Source: an uncultured Archangium sp.
GTDB taxonomy: Bacteria > Myxococcota > Myxococcia > Myxococcales > Myxococcaceae
Length of the DNA: 64,000 nucleotides
Reading direction: 5' to 3'
Assembly (NCBI GenBank): GCA_903905455.1
Contig: CAIVGN010000189.1
Span: 1 to 64,000 of the forward strand
Shown here: piece by piece, positions 1-8,730 of the stretch
Numbering within the stretch: the first letter of the stretch is position 1
Layout: each line of letters opens with the position of its first letter
The notes under the pieces: generated by a model
What the model was told of the DNA's origin: nothing
What the model saw: the letters and a program-made list of their open reading frames with translations, nothing else
Database searches by the model: none
Position numbers and translations under genes: made by a program

Positions 1-314
1 CACGCCCGCGGCCTGGATGCCGTGGAGCTACCAGGCGACCCTCGCGGCGCTACGGCCCGTGGCCGTGCCCGCGCCTCAGCTCTGAGCGGCCTGCTGTCCG
101 ACTCGGTGGCGATCGCCAAGCACGCTCACCGGAAGGACACGACGCACCCGTGCTCCCCGGCGAGGAAGAACTCAACGACCCCGATGACTTCGAGCTGTTT
201 CTGCTCGGCAGGACCGGGAGGGCGCCTGCGCTCTCTCGCGCCCGGGGCGAGGCCATTCCCGTCGAAGGTCACCGTCTCGGCGTCCCCGCGGGAGACATCG
301 GCTTCTCCCGGTGA
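1..314 (+). pseudogene. Possible frame-disrupted 3' end of a Tad secretin (CpaC/RcpA-like)
   Basis: No single convincing reading frame covers this stretch. Frame 1 contains SGLLSDSVAIAK (about 94-120), which recalls the conserved GLLS-S-V segment of pilus secretins. From about 150 to the TGA at 312-314, frame 3 reads PGEEELNDPDDFELFLLGR, which recalls the C-terminal tail of Tad secretins. The roughly 45 residues normally found between these two segments are missing and the frame changes. Position directly upstream of tadZ fits the usual rcpA/cpaC-to-cpaE order. The match is by motif memory only, so this could be a decayed gene, a sequencing or assembly error, or chance similarity. Confidence 0.35.
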
Positions 315-324
315 AAGAGCTGCC

Positions 325-1548
325 ATGAACCCACAAATAGACATCGTGCTGCTGGGCGCTTCGGCGGAACGCGAGGCGCAGGTCCGGAATGAGCTGGGCC
401 GTCAGGGCGTGCTGCGCGCGGTACCCCTGGGGCCTGCGACCGACTGCGGCGATGCCCGCGTGGCCATCGTCGACCTGGAAGGAGACGTTGATTCGCGGAT
501 CGCGTGTGTAGAGAGGCTGGCGATGCACGGGTCGCCGGTGCCAGTCCTCGCGCTCGCGTCGGCCAAGGACCCAGATCTCATCTTGCGTGCCATGCGCGCA
601 GGCGCTCGGGAGTTCGTCGTGCTGGACGGGAGCCACGAGCTGGCACGCGTGGTCGAACGGCTGCTGAAGCAGGGGGCGAAAGACGGAGTCGGGCGGGTGA
701 TCACCGTTTTCTCCGCGAAGGGGGGATCCGGGGCCACCTTCATCGCCGCGAACCTGGCTGGAATGCTCGCCGAGGCGGGTCAGCGCTGTGTCCTCGTGGA
801 TCTGGACCTCGAACTGGGCGACGTGCAGGTGACGCTGGACCTGTCCGGCCGCATGCCCATTTCGGAGGTCTTGAGGAACATGCACCGCATGGACGGCGAG
901 CTGCTGCGTTCGTCGCTGGCGCGCCACGCCTCGGGCGTCCACGTCCTGAGTCAAGTGGACCACCTGGAAGAGGCCGAGCAGGTGAAGGCGCCCTTGGTGG
1001 CTCCGCTGCTCCGGTTTCTGGCGACGCACTTCGACTACGTGGTGCTCGATGGCCTCCAGGGATTCGGCGACCTGGCGCTGGCGGCGCTCGACGCGTCAGA
1101 CCGGATCTTGCTCGTCCTGTCTCAGACCGTGCCTTCGCTGAAGAACGCGCAGCGGTGCCTCGAGCTCTTCCGCGCCTTCCGCTACGACGGCGACAAGGTC
1201 CGCCTCGTGGTCAATCGGTATCAGAAGAGTGATCCCATTGACGTCGAGGCCATGGTCGACAGCCTGGGCTCCCCGGCGCTCGGCCTGGTTGGTAACAACT
1301 ACGGCGTGGTGACCACGGCCATCAACCAGGGGCTGCTGATGAGCGAATCGGCGCCACGCTCGCGCATCACCGTGGATCTGAGGAACCTCGCGGCCACGCT
1401 CGTCGGCAAGCCGCTGCCGGAGAAGCAGCGCTCGGGATTCCGCAGCCTCTTCTCTTCGAAGAAGACAACGCCAGACGAGCCGCGCGTGTCTGCGCGCGAA
1501 GCAAAGGAGCCACCCCATGGGCCTCACCGAGCGACTGAGAGCACCTGA
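325..1548 (+). CDS. tadZ: TadZ/CpaE-type pilus assembly ATPase
   Basis: A 407-residue ParA/MinD-superfamily protein that in Tad systems marks the polar assembly site of the Flp pilus machine. Residues 1 to about 115 look like a degenerate receiver domain, as in CpaE. The deviant Walker A reads KGGSGAT at about residues 132-138; the family often has Ala or Thr in place of the second Lys. LVDLDLELGD follows at about 158-167. The frame stays open upstream to base 22, but the ATG at 325 gives the natural receiver N-terminus, so the longer version was rejected. It overlaps tadA by 32 bases. Confidence 0.88.
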   Translation: MNPQIDIVLLGASAEREAQVRNELGRQGVLRAVPLGPATDCGDARVAIVDLEGDVDSRIACVERLAMHGSPVPVLALASAKDPDLILRAMRAGAREFVVLDGSHELARVVERLLKQGAKDGVGRVITVFSAKGGSGATFIAANLAGMLAEAGQRCVLVDLDLELGDVQVTLDLSGRMPISEVLRNMHRMDGELLRSSLARHASGVHVLSQVDHLEEAEQVKAPLVAPLLRFLATHFDYVVLDGLQGFGDLALAALDASDRILLVLSQTVPSLKNAQRCLELFRAFRYDGDKVRLVVNRYQKSDPIDVEAMVDSLGSPALGLVGNNYGVVTTAINQGLLMSESAPRSRITVDLRNLAATLVGKPLPEKQRSGFRSLFSSKKTTPDEPRVSAREAKEPPHGPHRATEST

Positions 1549-2887
1549 CGCCGTCCGCACCAATGCCCTGGACGCCGCCGCACTGTCGGCCAGTGGCGCG
1601 AGCAGCGACGCGCGGGCGGCGTATCAACAGAGCAAGACCGCCATGCACGCGGCGTTGGTGGACCAGGTGGACCTGGTGAGCTTGAGCCGCCTGCCCGCGG
1701 CAGAGCTGCGCACGCAAATCACACACCTCCTGACCGAAAAAGTGGGGAGCGCGGACCTTCCGCTCAATCGCGCGGAACGCGAACAGATGGTCCGGGAGCT
1801 TACGGACGAGATTCTGGGGTTGGGGCCGCTGGAACCGCTGCTACGCGATGCGGCCATCTCAGACATCCTGGTGAACACCTGCGACACCATCTACGTGGAG
1901 CGAAACGGCAAGCTGGAGGTGACGGGGCTTCGCTTTCGCGACAACGACCACCTGCTCCAAATCATCAACCGAATCGTGTCCAGGGTCGGCCGGCGTGTCG
2001 ACGAAACCTCACCGATGGTGGACGCCCGGCTTCCCGACGGGTCGCGCGTCAACGCCATCATTCCGCCCCTGGCCGTGGACGGCCCCATTCTCTCCATTCG
2101 CCGCTTTGGGGCTCGGCCCATGCGTATGGACGACCTGGTCCGCATCGGGACGCTGAGTGAGCCGATGAGGGCCTTCCTCGAGGTGGCGGTGCAGGCGCGG
2201 CTCAACATCTTGATCTCCGGCGGAACGGGATCAGGAAAGACCACCATGCTCAACGCGCTCTCGTCCTTCATTCCAGCGCGCGAGCGCATCGTCACGATCG
2301 AAGACGCGGCCGAGCTCCACCTGCAGCAACACCACGTCGTCCGGCTCGAAACACGCCCCCCGAACATCGAAGGCAAGGGAGAAATCCTCACCCGGGACCT
2401 GGTGCGCAACAGCCTGCGCATGAGGCCGGACCGAATCATCGTGGGGGAAATCAGGTCGGTCGAAGTGATCGACATGTTGCAAGCGATGAACACCGGCCAC
2501 GAGGGCTCCATGGCCACGGTGCACGCCAACAGCCCACGCGACTCGTTGACGCGCCTGATGGCCATGATTGGCATTTCCGGCATCAACGTCAGCGAACAGG
2601 TCATGTCGCAGATGATTGTCCGTTCTCTCGACCTCGTGGTTCAGCTGGTGAGAGGCCCGGACGGCGCCCGGCGCGTGGTGTCGATCTCCGAGATCACCGG
2701 TCTGGAGGGAATGGTCATGCAGTTGCAGGAGATCTTCGGGTTCCGGCAAGAAGGCGTGAACCCTGAGGGCAACGTGCTCGGAGCCTTTGGTGCGAGCGGC
2801 CTGCGGCCCCGGTGCATGGACCGGGTGGAGCGAGCTGGATTGCAGTTGGACCCGAGCATCTTCTCACTCCCGGAGGCCAGGTCATGA
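1517..2887 (+). CDS. tadA: TadA/CpaF secretion ATPase
   Basis: A 456-residue hexameric ATPase that powers Flp pilus assembly or Tad secretion from the cytoplasmic face. Walker A GGTGSGKT lies at residues 235-242. The Walker B region VGEIRSVE lies near 310, followed by the conserved GHEGSMATVHANSPRDSL. An N-terminal domain of about 100 residues precedes the two-part catalytic core typical of CpaF. Length and order (tadZ-tadA-tadB-tadC) fit the family. The start lies inside the end of tadZ, and the gene ends in an ATGA overlap with tadB, so the operon is probably translationally coupled. Confidence 0.95.
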   Translation: MGLTERLRAPDAVRTNALDAAALSASGASSDARAAYQQSKTAMHAALVDQVDLVSLSRLPAAELRTQITHLLTEKVGSADLPLNRAEREQMVRELTDEILGLGPLEPLLRDAAISDILVNTCDTIYVERNGKLEVTGLRFRDNDHLLQIINRIVSRVGRRVDETSPMVDARLPDGSRVNAIIPPLAVDGPILSIRRFGARPMRMDDLVRIGTLSEPMRAFLEVAVQARLNILISGGTGSGKTTMLNALSSFIPARERIVTIEDAAELHLQQHHVVRLETRPPNIEGKGEILTRDLVRNSLRMRPDRIIVGEIRSVEVIDMLQAMNTGHEGSMATVHANSPRDSLTRLMAMIGISGINVSEQVMSQMIVRSLDLVVQLVRGPDGARRVVSISEITGLEGMVMQLQEIFGFRQEGVNPEGNVLGAFGASGLRPRCMDRVERAGLQLDPSIFSLPEARS

Positions 2888-3837
2888 CGCGCCTCATCTT
2901 CCTGGTGCTGGTGGTGGCGGCCCTGGCACTGGCCGAGACCGTCTACTACGCGGCGCGCTACGTCTCGGAGCGACGCGCTGACGAGTTGAAGCGCCGCTTG
3001 CGTCAGGTCGGAGATGCGAGCCAGACGGGGAACTTCCTACGTCAGCACAGCTGGGCGCGTTCGCCCGCGGTGGCAAGATTCCTGGAAGGTTTGGGGCTGC
3101 TCGGCAGCCTGGAGAGACTGCTGGGGCAGATCGACTCCCGACTCACGGTCGCCAAGGTGCTGGTGATCGTCGGAGCGGCGGCGGCCGGCGGCGTGGCGGT
3201 GGGCGCTGTGCTGCACAATCTGCCGCTGGCGTGCGCGCTGGGCGTGGCTGGCCTGCTGGTTCCTTTCGTGTTCGTCGTGGGGGCGCGGAGCAAGCGCTCC
3301 GCCCGCATTTCGGCACAACTGCCGGACGCCCTCGAGATGATCGCGCGATCCTTGAAGGCCGGCTACGCCCTCCCGGCGACCTTCAAGCTGGTGGCCACGG
3401 AGTGCCCGCCGCCCGTGGCCATCGAGTTCGCGCGGGCCTTCGAACAGCAGCAACTCGGGGTGGGGTTTGAACAGGCCGTGCTGAACATGACCGACCGGGT
3501 TCCGCGAAACCTGGACTTGCGGTTGCTGGGCCTCGCGGTCGTCATTCAGAAGGAAACGGGCGGCAACCTGGTGGAGGTGCTGGAGACCATCGCCTCCACG
3601 CTGCGGGAACGCTTCAGCTTCGTGTCCAAGCTGCGATCGCTGACCGCAGAGGGGAAGGTCTCGGCCTTCATCCTCGGCGCCCTGCCCTTCTGCGTGGCCT
3701 TCCTGGTCCTGGTGATCAACCCAGCCTACCTCACGGAGCTGACGCATGGGCTGGGGCGCATGTTTCTCATTGGCAGCATCGTGTCATGGGCGCTGGGGAT
3801 GCTCTGGATTCGCAACCTCTTGAAGGTGGAATACTAA
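2884..3837 (+). CDS. tadB: TadB inner-membrane platform protein
   Basis: A 317-residue type II secretion F-domain protein and one of two platform subunits of the Tad machine. It has an N-terminal hydrophobic helix (MTRLIFLVLVVAALAL), further hydrophobic segments at about 75-110, the T2SSF domain at about 155-280 (AQLPDALEMIARSLKAGYAL) and two C-terminal helices. The start at 2884 overlaps the tadA stop as ATGA. An upstream in-frame start at 2812 lies inside tadA and would mask the signal helix. Confidence 0.93.
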   Translation: MTRLIFLVLVVAALALAETVYYAARYVSERRADELKRRLRQVGDASQTGNFLRQHSWARSPAVARFLEGLGLLGSLERLLGQIDSRLTVAKVLVIVGAAAAGGVAVGAVLHNLPLACALGVAGLLVPFVFVVGARSKRSARISAQLPDALEMIARSLKAGYALPATFKLVATECPPPVAIEFARAFEQQQLGVGFEQAVLNMTDRVPRNLDLRLLGLAVVIQKETGGNLVEVLETIASTLRERFSFVSKLRSLTAEGKVSAFILGALPFCVAFLVLVINPAYLTELTHGLGRMFLIGSIVSWALGMLWIRNLLKVEY

Positions 3838-4781
3838 TGACTCCGCTCGGCTTCGGCATCTTTGGTCTGGTGTTCCTCGCGGTGGCGCTGGCTTTGTTCG
3901 GGGCGCAGTCCCTGCTGTCGCGCCGCGACCTGGCGCTTCGAGGTCGGCTCGAGGGATTGACGCATGGTGGCCCTGTTCCAACTTCCGAAGTGGCCGGACG
4001 TGCGTCGTCGGGTGGCACTGTCCTTCGAGCCCTGTCGGCCCTCGCGAAACCGCGCGAAGGGTCGGAGGAGCTTTCGCAGATTCAGCTCAGGCTGTCATAC
4101 GCGGGGCTGCGGGGCGCACACGTCACCGAAGCGCTCTTTGCGACGAAGTTGGTGCTTGCCGTGGCGCTCGGCGGGACGGTGCTTGCACTGGCGACACTGC
4201 GCGCCAACCCGCTGCAGCAGGCCCAGTTGCTCGCGTTGATCGCCACGACGTTGGGCTTCTACGCGCCCAACGTGTGGCTCCATCGCCGGGTGAAGGAAGT
4301 CCAAAGAGAGCTCGCGCAAGCCCTGCCGGACGTGCTGGACCTGCTCACCACCTGCGTGGAGGCCGGCCTTGGAATCGAAGCCGCGCTGCAGCGAATTTCC
4401 CAGGAACTGGGGCTCGTCGCGCCTCGGTTGGCGCGGGAGTTGGAGTTGACGCTCGCCGAGGTCCATGTGGGCGTGAGCCGCTCCAACGCCTTTCGCCGCC
4501 TCGCAGATCGGACGGGCGTCGAGGACCTGCGCGCGCTCTCCGCCGTCCTGGTCCAGACGGAGATGTTCGGAACGAGCATCGCCGGCGCCTTGCGCGTGCA
4601 CTCGAAGTCGCTCCGCCTGCGACGCACGCACCTTGCGGAAGAGAAGGCCGCGACGGTGGGCGTGAAGTTGGTGCTCCCGCTGATCGTGTTCCTGATCCCT
4701 TCGCTCTTCGGCGTGATCCTGGGACCGGCGGTCGTTCGAATCATGGAGACCATGATGCCGACGTTGGGTGGTGGGTCATGA
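3837..4781 (+). CDS. tadC: TadC inner-membrane platform protein
   Basis: A 314-residue partner of TadB with the same T2SSF fold. The sequence ALPDVLDLLTTCVEAGLGIE at about residues 160-180 is typical of TadC. Hydrophobic segments occur at the N-terminus, at about 100-145 and at about 275-300. The start codon shares one base with the tadB stop (TAATG), which implies coupling. The next gene begins in its stop codon (ATGA). Confidence 0.93.
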   Translation: MTPLGFGIFGLVFLAVALALFGAQSLLSRRDLALRGRLEGLTHGGPVPTSEVAGRASSGGTVLRALSALAKPREGSEELSQIQLRLSYAGLRGAHVTEALFATKLVLAVALGGTVLALATLRANPLQQAQLLALIATTLGFYAPNVWLHRRVKEVQRELAQALPDVLDLLTTCVEAGLGIEAALQRISQELGLVAPRLARELELTLAEVHVGVSRSNAFRRLADRTGVEDLRALSAVLVQTEMFGTSIAGALRVHSKSLRLRRTHLAEEKAATVGVKLVLPLIVFLIPSLFGVILGPAVVRIMETMMPTLGGGS

Positions 4782-5536
4782 TGCGGCCGGCCCTGGCCGT
4801 GGTGTTCCTGCTGGCCGCGGCGGCGTGCGTGACCGCTCCGGCGCGTCCCCCAAACGCCAGCGCGCCCAGCACGCTGCGCAAGCAGTTGGCCCGGTCCCTG
4901 CTGAACCGGCACGAGTGGGCGACGGCCTCGAGGCCGCTTCTCGAGGAGGCGCGTCTCAACCCGGGCGACCCCGAGGTCCACGTTTTGTTGGCCGCGGTGT
5001 ACCGGGAGCAAGGGCTCTACGAGGAGTCGATGACGGAGTACGCGACCGCGCTGACCCTCGCGCCGCAGAGTGCAGAGGCGTACGCCGGCCGAGGCATCTT
5101 GCGTGACGTGCAGGGCCAGTTCGGAGAGGAGGCGCTCGCCGACTTCGGGCGGGCGATCGCCCTCGAGCCTCGCAACCCGGCCCACTACAACAACCTCGGC
5201 TTCGCGCTTTACCTCCGCGGCCGCACCATCGAGAGCGTGGTCGCGCTTCGCCAGTCGCTCCGGGAGGATCCCGCCGGGCGGCGGGCCCACAACAACCTGG
5301 GGTTCGCCTACGGTCAGTTGGGACATTACTCGCGCGCCCGCCGCGAGTTCGAGCGTGGCGGGGGGACGGCCACGGTGGAGAACAACCTGGGCGTGGTGCT
5401 GGAGGAAACGAGCCCCCGCGAAGCCTGCGACTACTTTCAGACGGCGGCCGCGCGCGACCCCAAGCTGGAAGCGCCCCGCACCAACATCGCCCGCGCATGC
5501 AGTTCAAGCACTTCACCGAAGGGGAGCCCGCCATGA
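4778..5536 (+). CDS. tadD: TPR lipoprotein, TadD-like
   Basis: A 252-residue predicted lipoprotein with lipobox LAAAAC near residue 19, followed by about five tetratricopeptide repeats, for example YNNLGFALYLRGRTIESVVAL and HNNLGFAYGQLGHYSRA. Tad loci carry a TPR lipoprotein (TadD) needed for assembly, probably as a pilotin or scaffold for the outer-membrane secretin. The position just after tadC with a 4-base overlap supports this role. Sequence between TadD proteins is poorly conserved, so the symbol rests mainly on context. Confidence 0.8.
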   Translation: MMRPALAVVFLLAAAACVTAPARPPNASAPSTLRKQLARSLLNRHEWATASRPLLEEARLNPGDPEVHVLLAAVYREQGLYEESMTEYATALTLAPQSAEAYAGRGILRDVQGQFGEEALADFGRAIALEPRNPAHYNNLGFALYLRGRTIESVVALRQSLREDPAGRRAHNNLGFAYGQLGHYSRARREFERGGGTATVENNLGVVLEETSPREACDYFQTAAARDPKLEAPRTNIARACSSSTSPKGSPP

Positions 5537-5844
5537 AACGCCTCATCTTCAGTTGCGCCGTGGTGTCTTTGCTGTGGGCGTGCAACCGAACACACCTGTC
5601 GCCGTATTTTGGTCACGCCACCCGGGAAGCGTTCGCCAGCCAGGTCATCGATGCAGGGCCTTCGCTCGCCAAGCGGCCAGACCCGGGGTTGGACCCAGAG
5701 GAAGCCGCGATCATTGCCGAGTCGTACCGGAACTCACTGTCGCCTCCGAAGTCGCAAGCGGCCCGCGCGCCCGTGGTCTTCGTCACCGATGAACCGGCAA
5801 GCAGCGGCCCTCGAGGGGTCGTTCCTAAACCGAAAGGGGACTGA
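5533..5844 (+). CDS. Small Tad-locus lipoprotein, function unknown
   Basis: A 103-residue protein with a short signal peptide and lipobox LLWAC at about residues 11-15. The mature part is polar and rich in Pro, Ala and Ser, with no recognised domain. Its start overlaps the end of the TPR gene (ATGA) and it lies 2 bases before the TadG-like gene, so it is very likely a component or accessory of the Tad apparatus. The start at 5533 is preferred over 5497 because it places the signal peptide at the N-terminus. Confidence 0.7.
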   Translation: MKRLIFSCAVVSLLWACNRTHLSPYFGHATREAFASQVIDAGPSLAKRPDPGLDPEEAAIIAESYRNSLSPPKSQAARAPVVFVTDEPASSGPRGVVPKPKGD

Positions 5845-5846
5845 CC

Positions 5847-6884
5847 ATGCGCTGCGATGCGCCACGAGGGACCGCGTCGGTCCTGTTCGCGCTCACCCTG
5901 ACGCTTCTTCTGACCTGCGTGGCGCTCACCGTGGACCTTGGCCATGCGTGGCTGGTCCGCGGACAACTGCAGAATGCCGCGGACGCGGCGGCGCTGGCCG
6001 GGGCCCGCTCTCTGGATGGGCTGAACAACCGAGGTCAGTTCGCGACCGCGATCGCCACCGCGGAGACCTTTTCCGCCTACCAGCGTGCAGATGGAACACC
6101 GGTCATGTTGGGAGGTGGTGACGTGGTGTTGGGGTCCTGGAATTTCGCCGCACGAACGTTCACGCCGGGGATGGCGCTGCCCTACATGGTGAATGCCGTT
6201 CAGGTGACGACGCGGCGGACCCAGGCGACCGGGAACGCGGTGCAGAACGCCATTGCCGGACTGTGGGGGACCCCCAGCACCGACGTCACGGCGACTGCGA
6301 TTGCCGCAGGGGGCAGCCCGGCCTCCGCGTGCGGCTTCCCCATCGCGATGGCGGACTGCGGCGTGCTGGATGTAAACGGCGCCGTCAAGTGCTCGACCGT
6401 ATTTCAATTCGCCTCCGGCAGCATGCAAAACGCCGGCTTCACCCTGTTCAATACTCAAAACCCGAACACGCCAGACATTGATTGCGCCTTCGCGTGCTCA
6501 CTCAGGCGACCGCTGCCAAAGAAATGCACTTGCACGAACAACTGCGTGGCGAGCTCCGTGGGACAAAGCATCCGGCTGTCGAACGGCAACAACCTCTCCA
6601 ATGGAGCAGTGGATGACATCAACGCGGCGGTGACAAGTGCGGGCGGGGCAGTGAGGGTCCAGGTCCCGGTGGTGGCCTCGAACCGGCCACCAGGAAGCTG
6701 CGGTTCATTTCAGTACAACAACCTGCAGCAGGTGGTGGGGTACCTCACGCTCGACGTGACCGGCGCGACGGGTCCCCCGAACAAATCAGTTACCGCAACG
6801 GCAGACTGCAGCGCCACGGGGAGCCCGACTCCGGGCGGATACCTCTACGGCTACCCGTCAACCACCGTGTACGTCGTGCAGTGA
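5847..6884 (+). CDS. TadG/TadE-like pilus assembly protein
   Basis: A 345-residue protein that starts with the TadE/TadG signature: a short charged leader, a hydrophobic helix (FALTLTLLLTCVALTVDLGH) and the following NAADAAALAGARSLDG. This N-terminus anchors Tad pseudopilin-like or VWA proteins in the inner membrane. No VWA domain is visible. The periplasmic part has a Cys-rich stretch at about residues 150-230 (ADCGVLD, DIDCAFACS, KCTCTNNC) that could form disulfides. It is the last gene of the tad group here and is convergent with the next gene. Confidence 0.8.
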   Translation: MRCDAPRGTASVLFALTLTLLLTCVALTVDLGHAWLVRGQLQNAADAAALAGARSLDGLNNRGQFATAIATAETFSAYQRADGTPVMLGGGDVVLGSWNFAARTFTPGMALPYMVNAVQVTTRRTQATGNAVQNAIAGLWGTPSTDVTATAIAAGGSPASACGFPIAMADCGVLDVNGAVKCSTVFQFASGSMQNAGFTLFNTQNPNTPDIDCAFACSLRRPLPKKCTCTNNCVASSVGQSIRLSNGNNLSNGAVDDINAAVTSAGGAVRVQVPVVASNRPPGSCGSFQYNNLQQVVGYLTLDVTGATGPPNKSVTATADCSATGSPTPGGYLYGYPSTTVYVVQ

Positions 6885-6968
6885 AGACCTACGGCACCTC
6901 CGCTGCGGACAATCGGTGCGCGGCTTCGTGCGGGTGCAGTGTGAAGGCGGACGCCCCCGGGGCGCGGT

Positions 6969-7994
6969 TCAGTCGCGCGCGAACGCGTGCACGGTGAAGT
7001 GGCCGGCGGTCCAGAACTGGGTGCGAGTCGCGGCAGCGTACGCCTGCAACTCGAGATCGAAGGTACTGGGCATGCTGATGCCGACGGCCGTTCCGACGAC
7101 GGCCTCGGGCTTCGAGAGCTCATACACGACGGGGGTGTAGCCGGGCGCGATGGCCTGGCCCGACGCCATCACGGCAACGCCCTGCACTGGCTCGCCGTAG
7201 GGCCAGTCGCGCGTGTGGGCCACTGATCCCGGGTTGGGGTTGAGCAGCGTGGGCGCCTCGGGCGTGCTCACGTCGAAGAGCCCCAGCACCCCGCTGTTCG
7301 CGACGAGCACCGTGGTCCCCCGCACTGCGAGCGCCGAGACGTGCGGCGCCATCGCGAGGCGGCCCTGGGAGAGCGGCGTTGCTTGACCACCGGCACCCAG
7401 CGTCCACGCGTTGACGGCGGTCTGCCCGGGGTCCGTCGAATAGAGGTGCGTCTCGGTGGCGACGAGCGCGAGCACCGAAGTCAGCGGCAACTCGGGAACC
7501 ACCACGGTCGGGGGCGAGACGGAGATGTCGATGGCCTGCGTGCGCACCCCGCTGCTCACGAACAGAAAGTGCGAGTTGGTCGTCGCGACCACCGTGCCGG
7601 GAATGATGGTGATGGTCGCGGTGACGGCGGGGTTCGTCGGATCAGCCAGGGAGACGACCTTCAGCAGGCCCGAGGCGAGGCCCGCGTAGAGGACGGTGCC
7701 GCGAATCGCGAGGGAGCCGAAGGCTCGTGTGTCGCCCAGTAGCACGCGGCCGATCGCCCGGGTCTCGAGGGTGTTGGTGGCGGCGAACTTCTGGTTACCG
7801 TCGAAGACCAGCAGCTGGCCTTCACGGGTGCCGACCACGACGTGGTCATCATTGGCCACGAGTCCGAAGATGCCGTGCGAGTCCTGCATCGAGCTTTCGG
7901 CGAGCGTGGCGCTCCCCAGTGGCTTGAAGGGGCCAGTGCTCGTGGAGGGACCGCAGGCAGCCAGGAAGGACAAGGCGACGACGAGTCGGGACAT
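6969..7994 (-). CDS. Lipoprotein with predicted beta-propeller repeats
   Basis: A 341-residue predicted lipoprotein (signal ending LSFLAACG at residues 8-15). The rest is made of short repeated blade-like units such as LAIRGTVLYAGLASGLLKVVSL and LAVRGTTVLVANSGVLGLFDVS, as in LVIVD-type or WD-like propellers. The start at 7994 is chosen so that MSRLVVAL begins the signal peptide. It is convergent with the tad locus. The ligand and role are unknown; a surface or periplasmic binding scaffold is likely. Confidence 0.75.
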   Translation of the reverse strand: MSRLVVALSFLAACGPSTSTGPFKPLGSATLAESSMQDSHGIFGLVANDDHVVVGTREGQLLVFDGNQKFAATNTLETRAIGRVLLGDTRAFGSLAIRGTVLYAGLASGLLKVVSLADPTNPAVTATITIIPGTVVATTNSHFLFVSSGVRTQAIDISVSPPTVVVPELPLTSVLALVATETHLYSTDPGQTAVNAWTLGAGGQATPLSQGRLAMAPHVSALAVRGTTVLVANSGVLGLFDVSTPEAPTLLNPNPGSVAHTRDWPYGEPVQGVAVMASGQAIAPGYTPVVYELSKPEAVVGTAVGISMPSTFDLELQAYAAATRTQFWTAGHFTVHAFARD

Positions 7995-8071
7995 GTGCGC
8001 ATCGACCATCCCCCGCGAATCGAGGTGCGTCTACCGCCTCGCGGTGAAGACCCAGCCGCTGAGGAGCGGAC

Positions 8072-8119
8072 AAAGAAACGCCCGCGGCCTTCTTGGATTT
8101 CTCCTCGAAGACCGCGGGC
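8072..8119 (-). terminator. Intrinsic terminator after tRNA-Pro
   Basis: On the minus strand a 13-bp stem (8107-8119 with 8080-8092, core GCCCGCGG/CCGCGGGC) with a 14-nt loop is followed by GTTTCTTTG. It starts a few bases after the tRNA CCA end. Confidence 0.75.
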
Positions 8120-8125
8120 TTTCAA

Positions 8126-8203
<78 letters not shown>

Positions 8204-8227
8204 GAACCGAAACGTCCGGGTTGAGAC

Positions 8228-8246
8228 GGCGGGCCTTATGCCCGCC
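8228..8246 (-). terminator. Hairpin downstream of ihfA
   Basis: A perfect 7-bp stem (GGCGGGC/GCCCGCC) with a 5-nt loop lies 22 bases past the ihfA stop. No T-tract follows, so termination here would be weak or factor-assisted. Confidence 0.4.
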
Positions 8247-8267
8247 TGACTGCGACTGGTCAACAAC

Positions 8268-8624
8268 TCAATCCTCGTCGTCGTCATCCTTCTCGTCGAC
8301 GTGGCCTTCATCCTCATCTTCGGCCGAGAGTTCGTCCTCGGCAACGTACCCGTCGTTCAGGTCGGCCTTCAGGACCTGGCTGGGCACGAACTTCACGACG
8401 CGGCGCGCGGTGATCTCGATGGGCTGCCCGCTCTGGGGGTTCCGGCCCGGGCGCGCGCGCTTGTAGCGAGGCTGAAAGTTCCCGAAGCCCGAGATCTTCA
8501 CCTTGTCGCCGCGCTCGAGCGTTTCCTTGAGCGTGTCGAACACCAACTCCACGAGCTCGGCCGACTCCTTCTTCGAGAACCCGACCTTCTCGTAGACGCT
8601 CTCGATGATGTCCGCTTTCGTCAT
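8268..8624 (-). CDS. ihfA: Integration host factor alpha subunit with acidic tail
   Basis: A 118-residue HU/IHF-family DNA-bending protein. Residues 1-95 hold the full fold: MTKADIIESVYEKVG, GFGNFQPRYKRARPGRNPQSG (the DNA-contacting arm and signature) and a final helix. Residues about 96-118 form a strongly acidic Asp/Glu extension not present in E. coli IhfA. It follows pheT in the usual pheST-ihfA order but is separated from it by a 104-base gap containing a palindrome, so it may have its own promoter. The acidic tail may tune DNA binding; this is inference. Confidence 0.93.
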   Translation of the reverse strand: MTKADIIESVYEKVGFSKKESAELVELVFDTLKETLERGDKVKISGFGNFQPRYKRARPGRNPQSGQPIEITARRVVKFVPSQVLKADLNDGYVAEDELSAEDEDEGHVDEKDDDDED

Positions 8625-8687
8625 AGGCCCGGGAGCGTACCTATCGGCGCGCCCAAGTCAACATGCCGACATCACTATGCTTTTACC

Positions 8688-8730
8688 AAGGGCCGCAGAC
8701 TTGAGTCTGAGGCCGGTAAATCGGCCCCTT
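8688..8730. repeat. Nested palindrome between pheT and ihfA
   Basis: The core is the perfect palindrome CAGACTTGAGTCTG (8696-8709), flanked by AAGGGCCG and CGGCCCCTT arms that can extend the pairing into the pheT stop codon. It has no T-tract. It could be a weak terminator, an RNA-stability hairpin or an operator for ihfA. Confidence 0.45.

Noticed and set aside
8634-8661. Promoter for ihfA (TTGACT-16-TACGCT)
   Set aside because: The predicted start site would fall only a few bases before the ATG, leaving no room for a ribosome binding site, so it was not listed.
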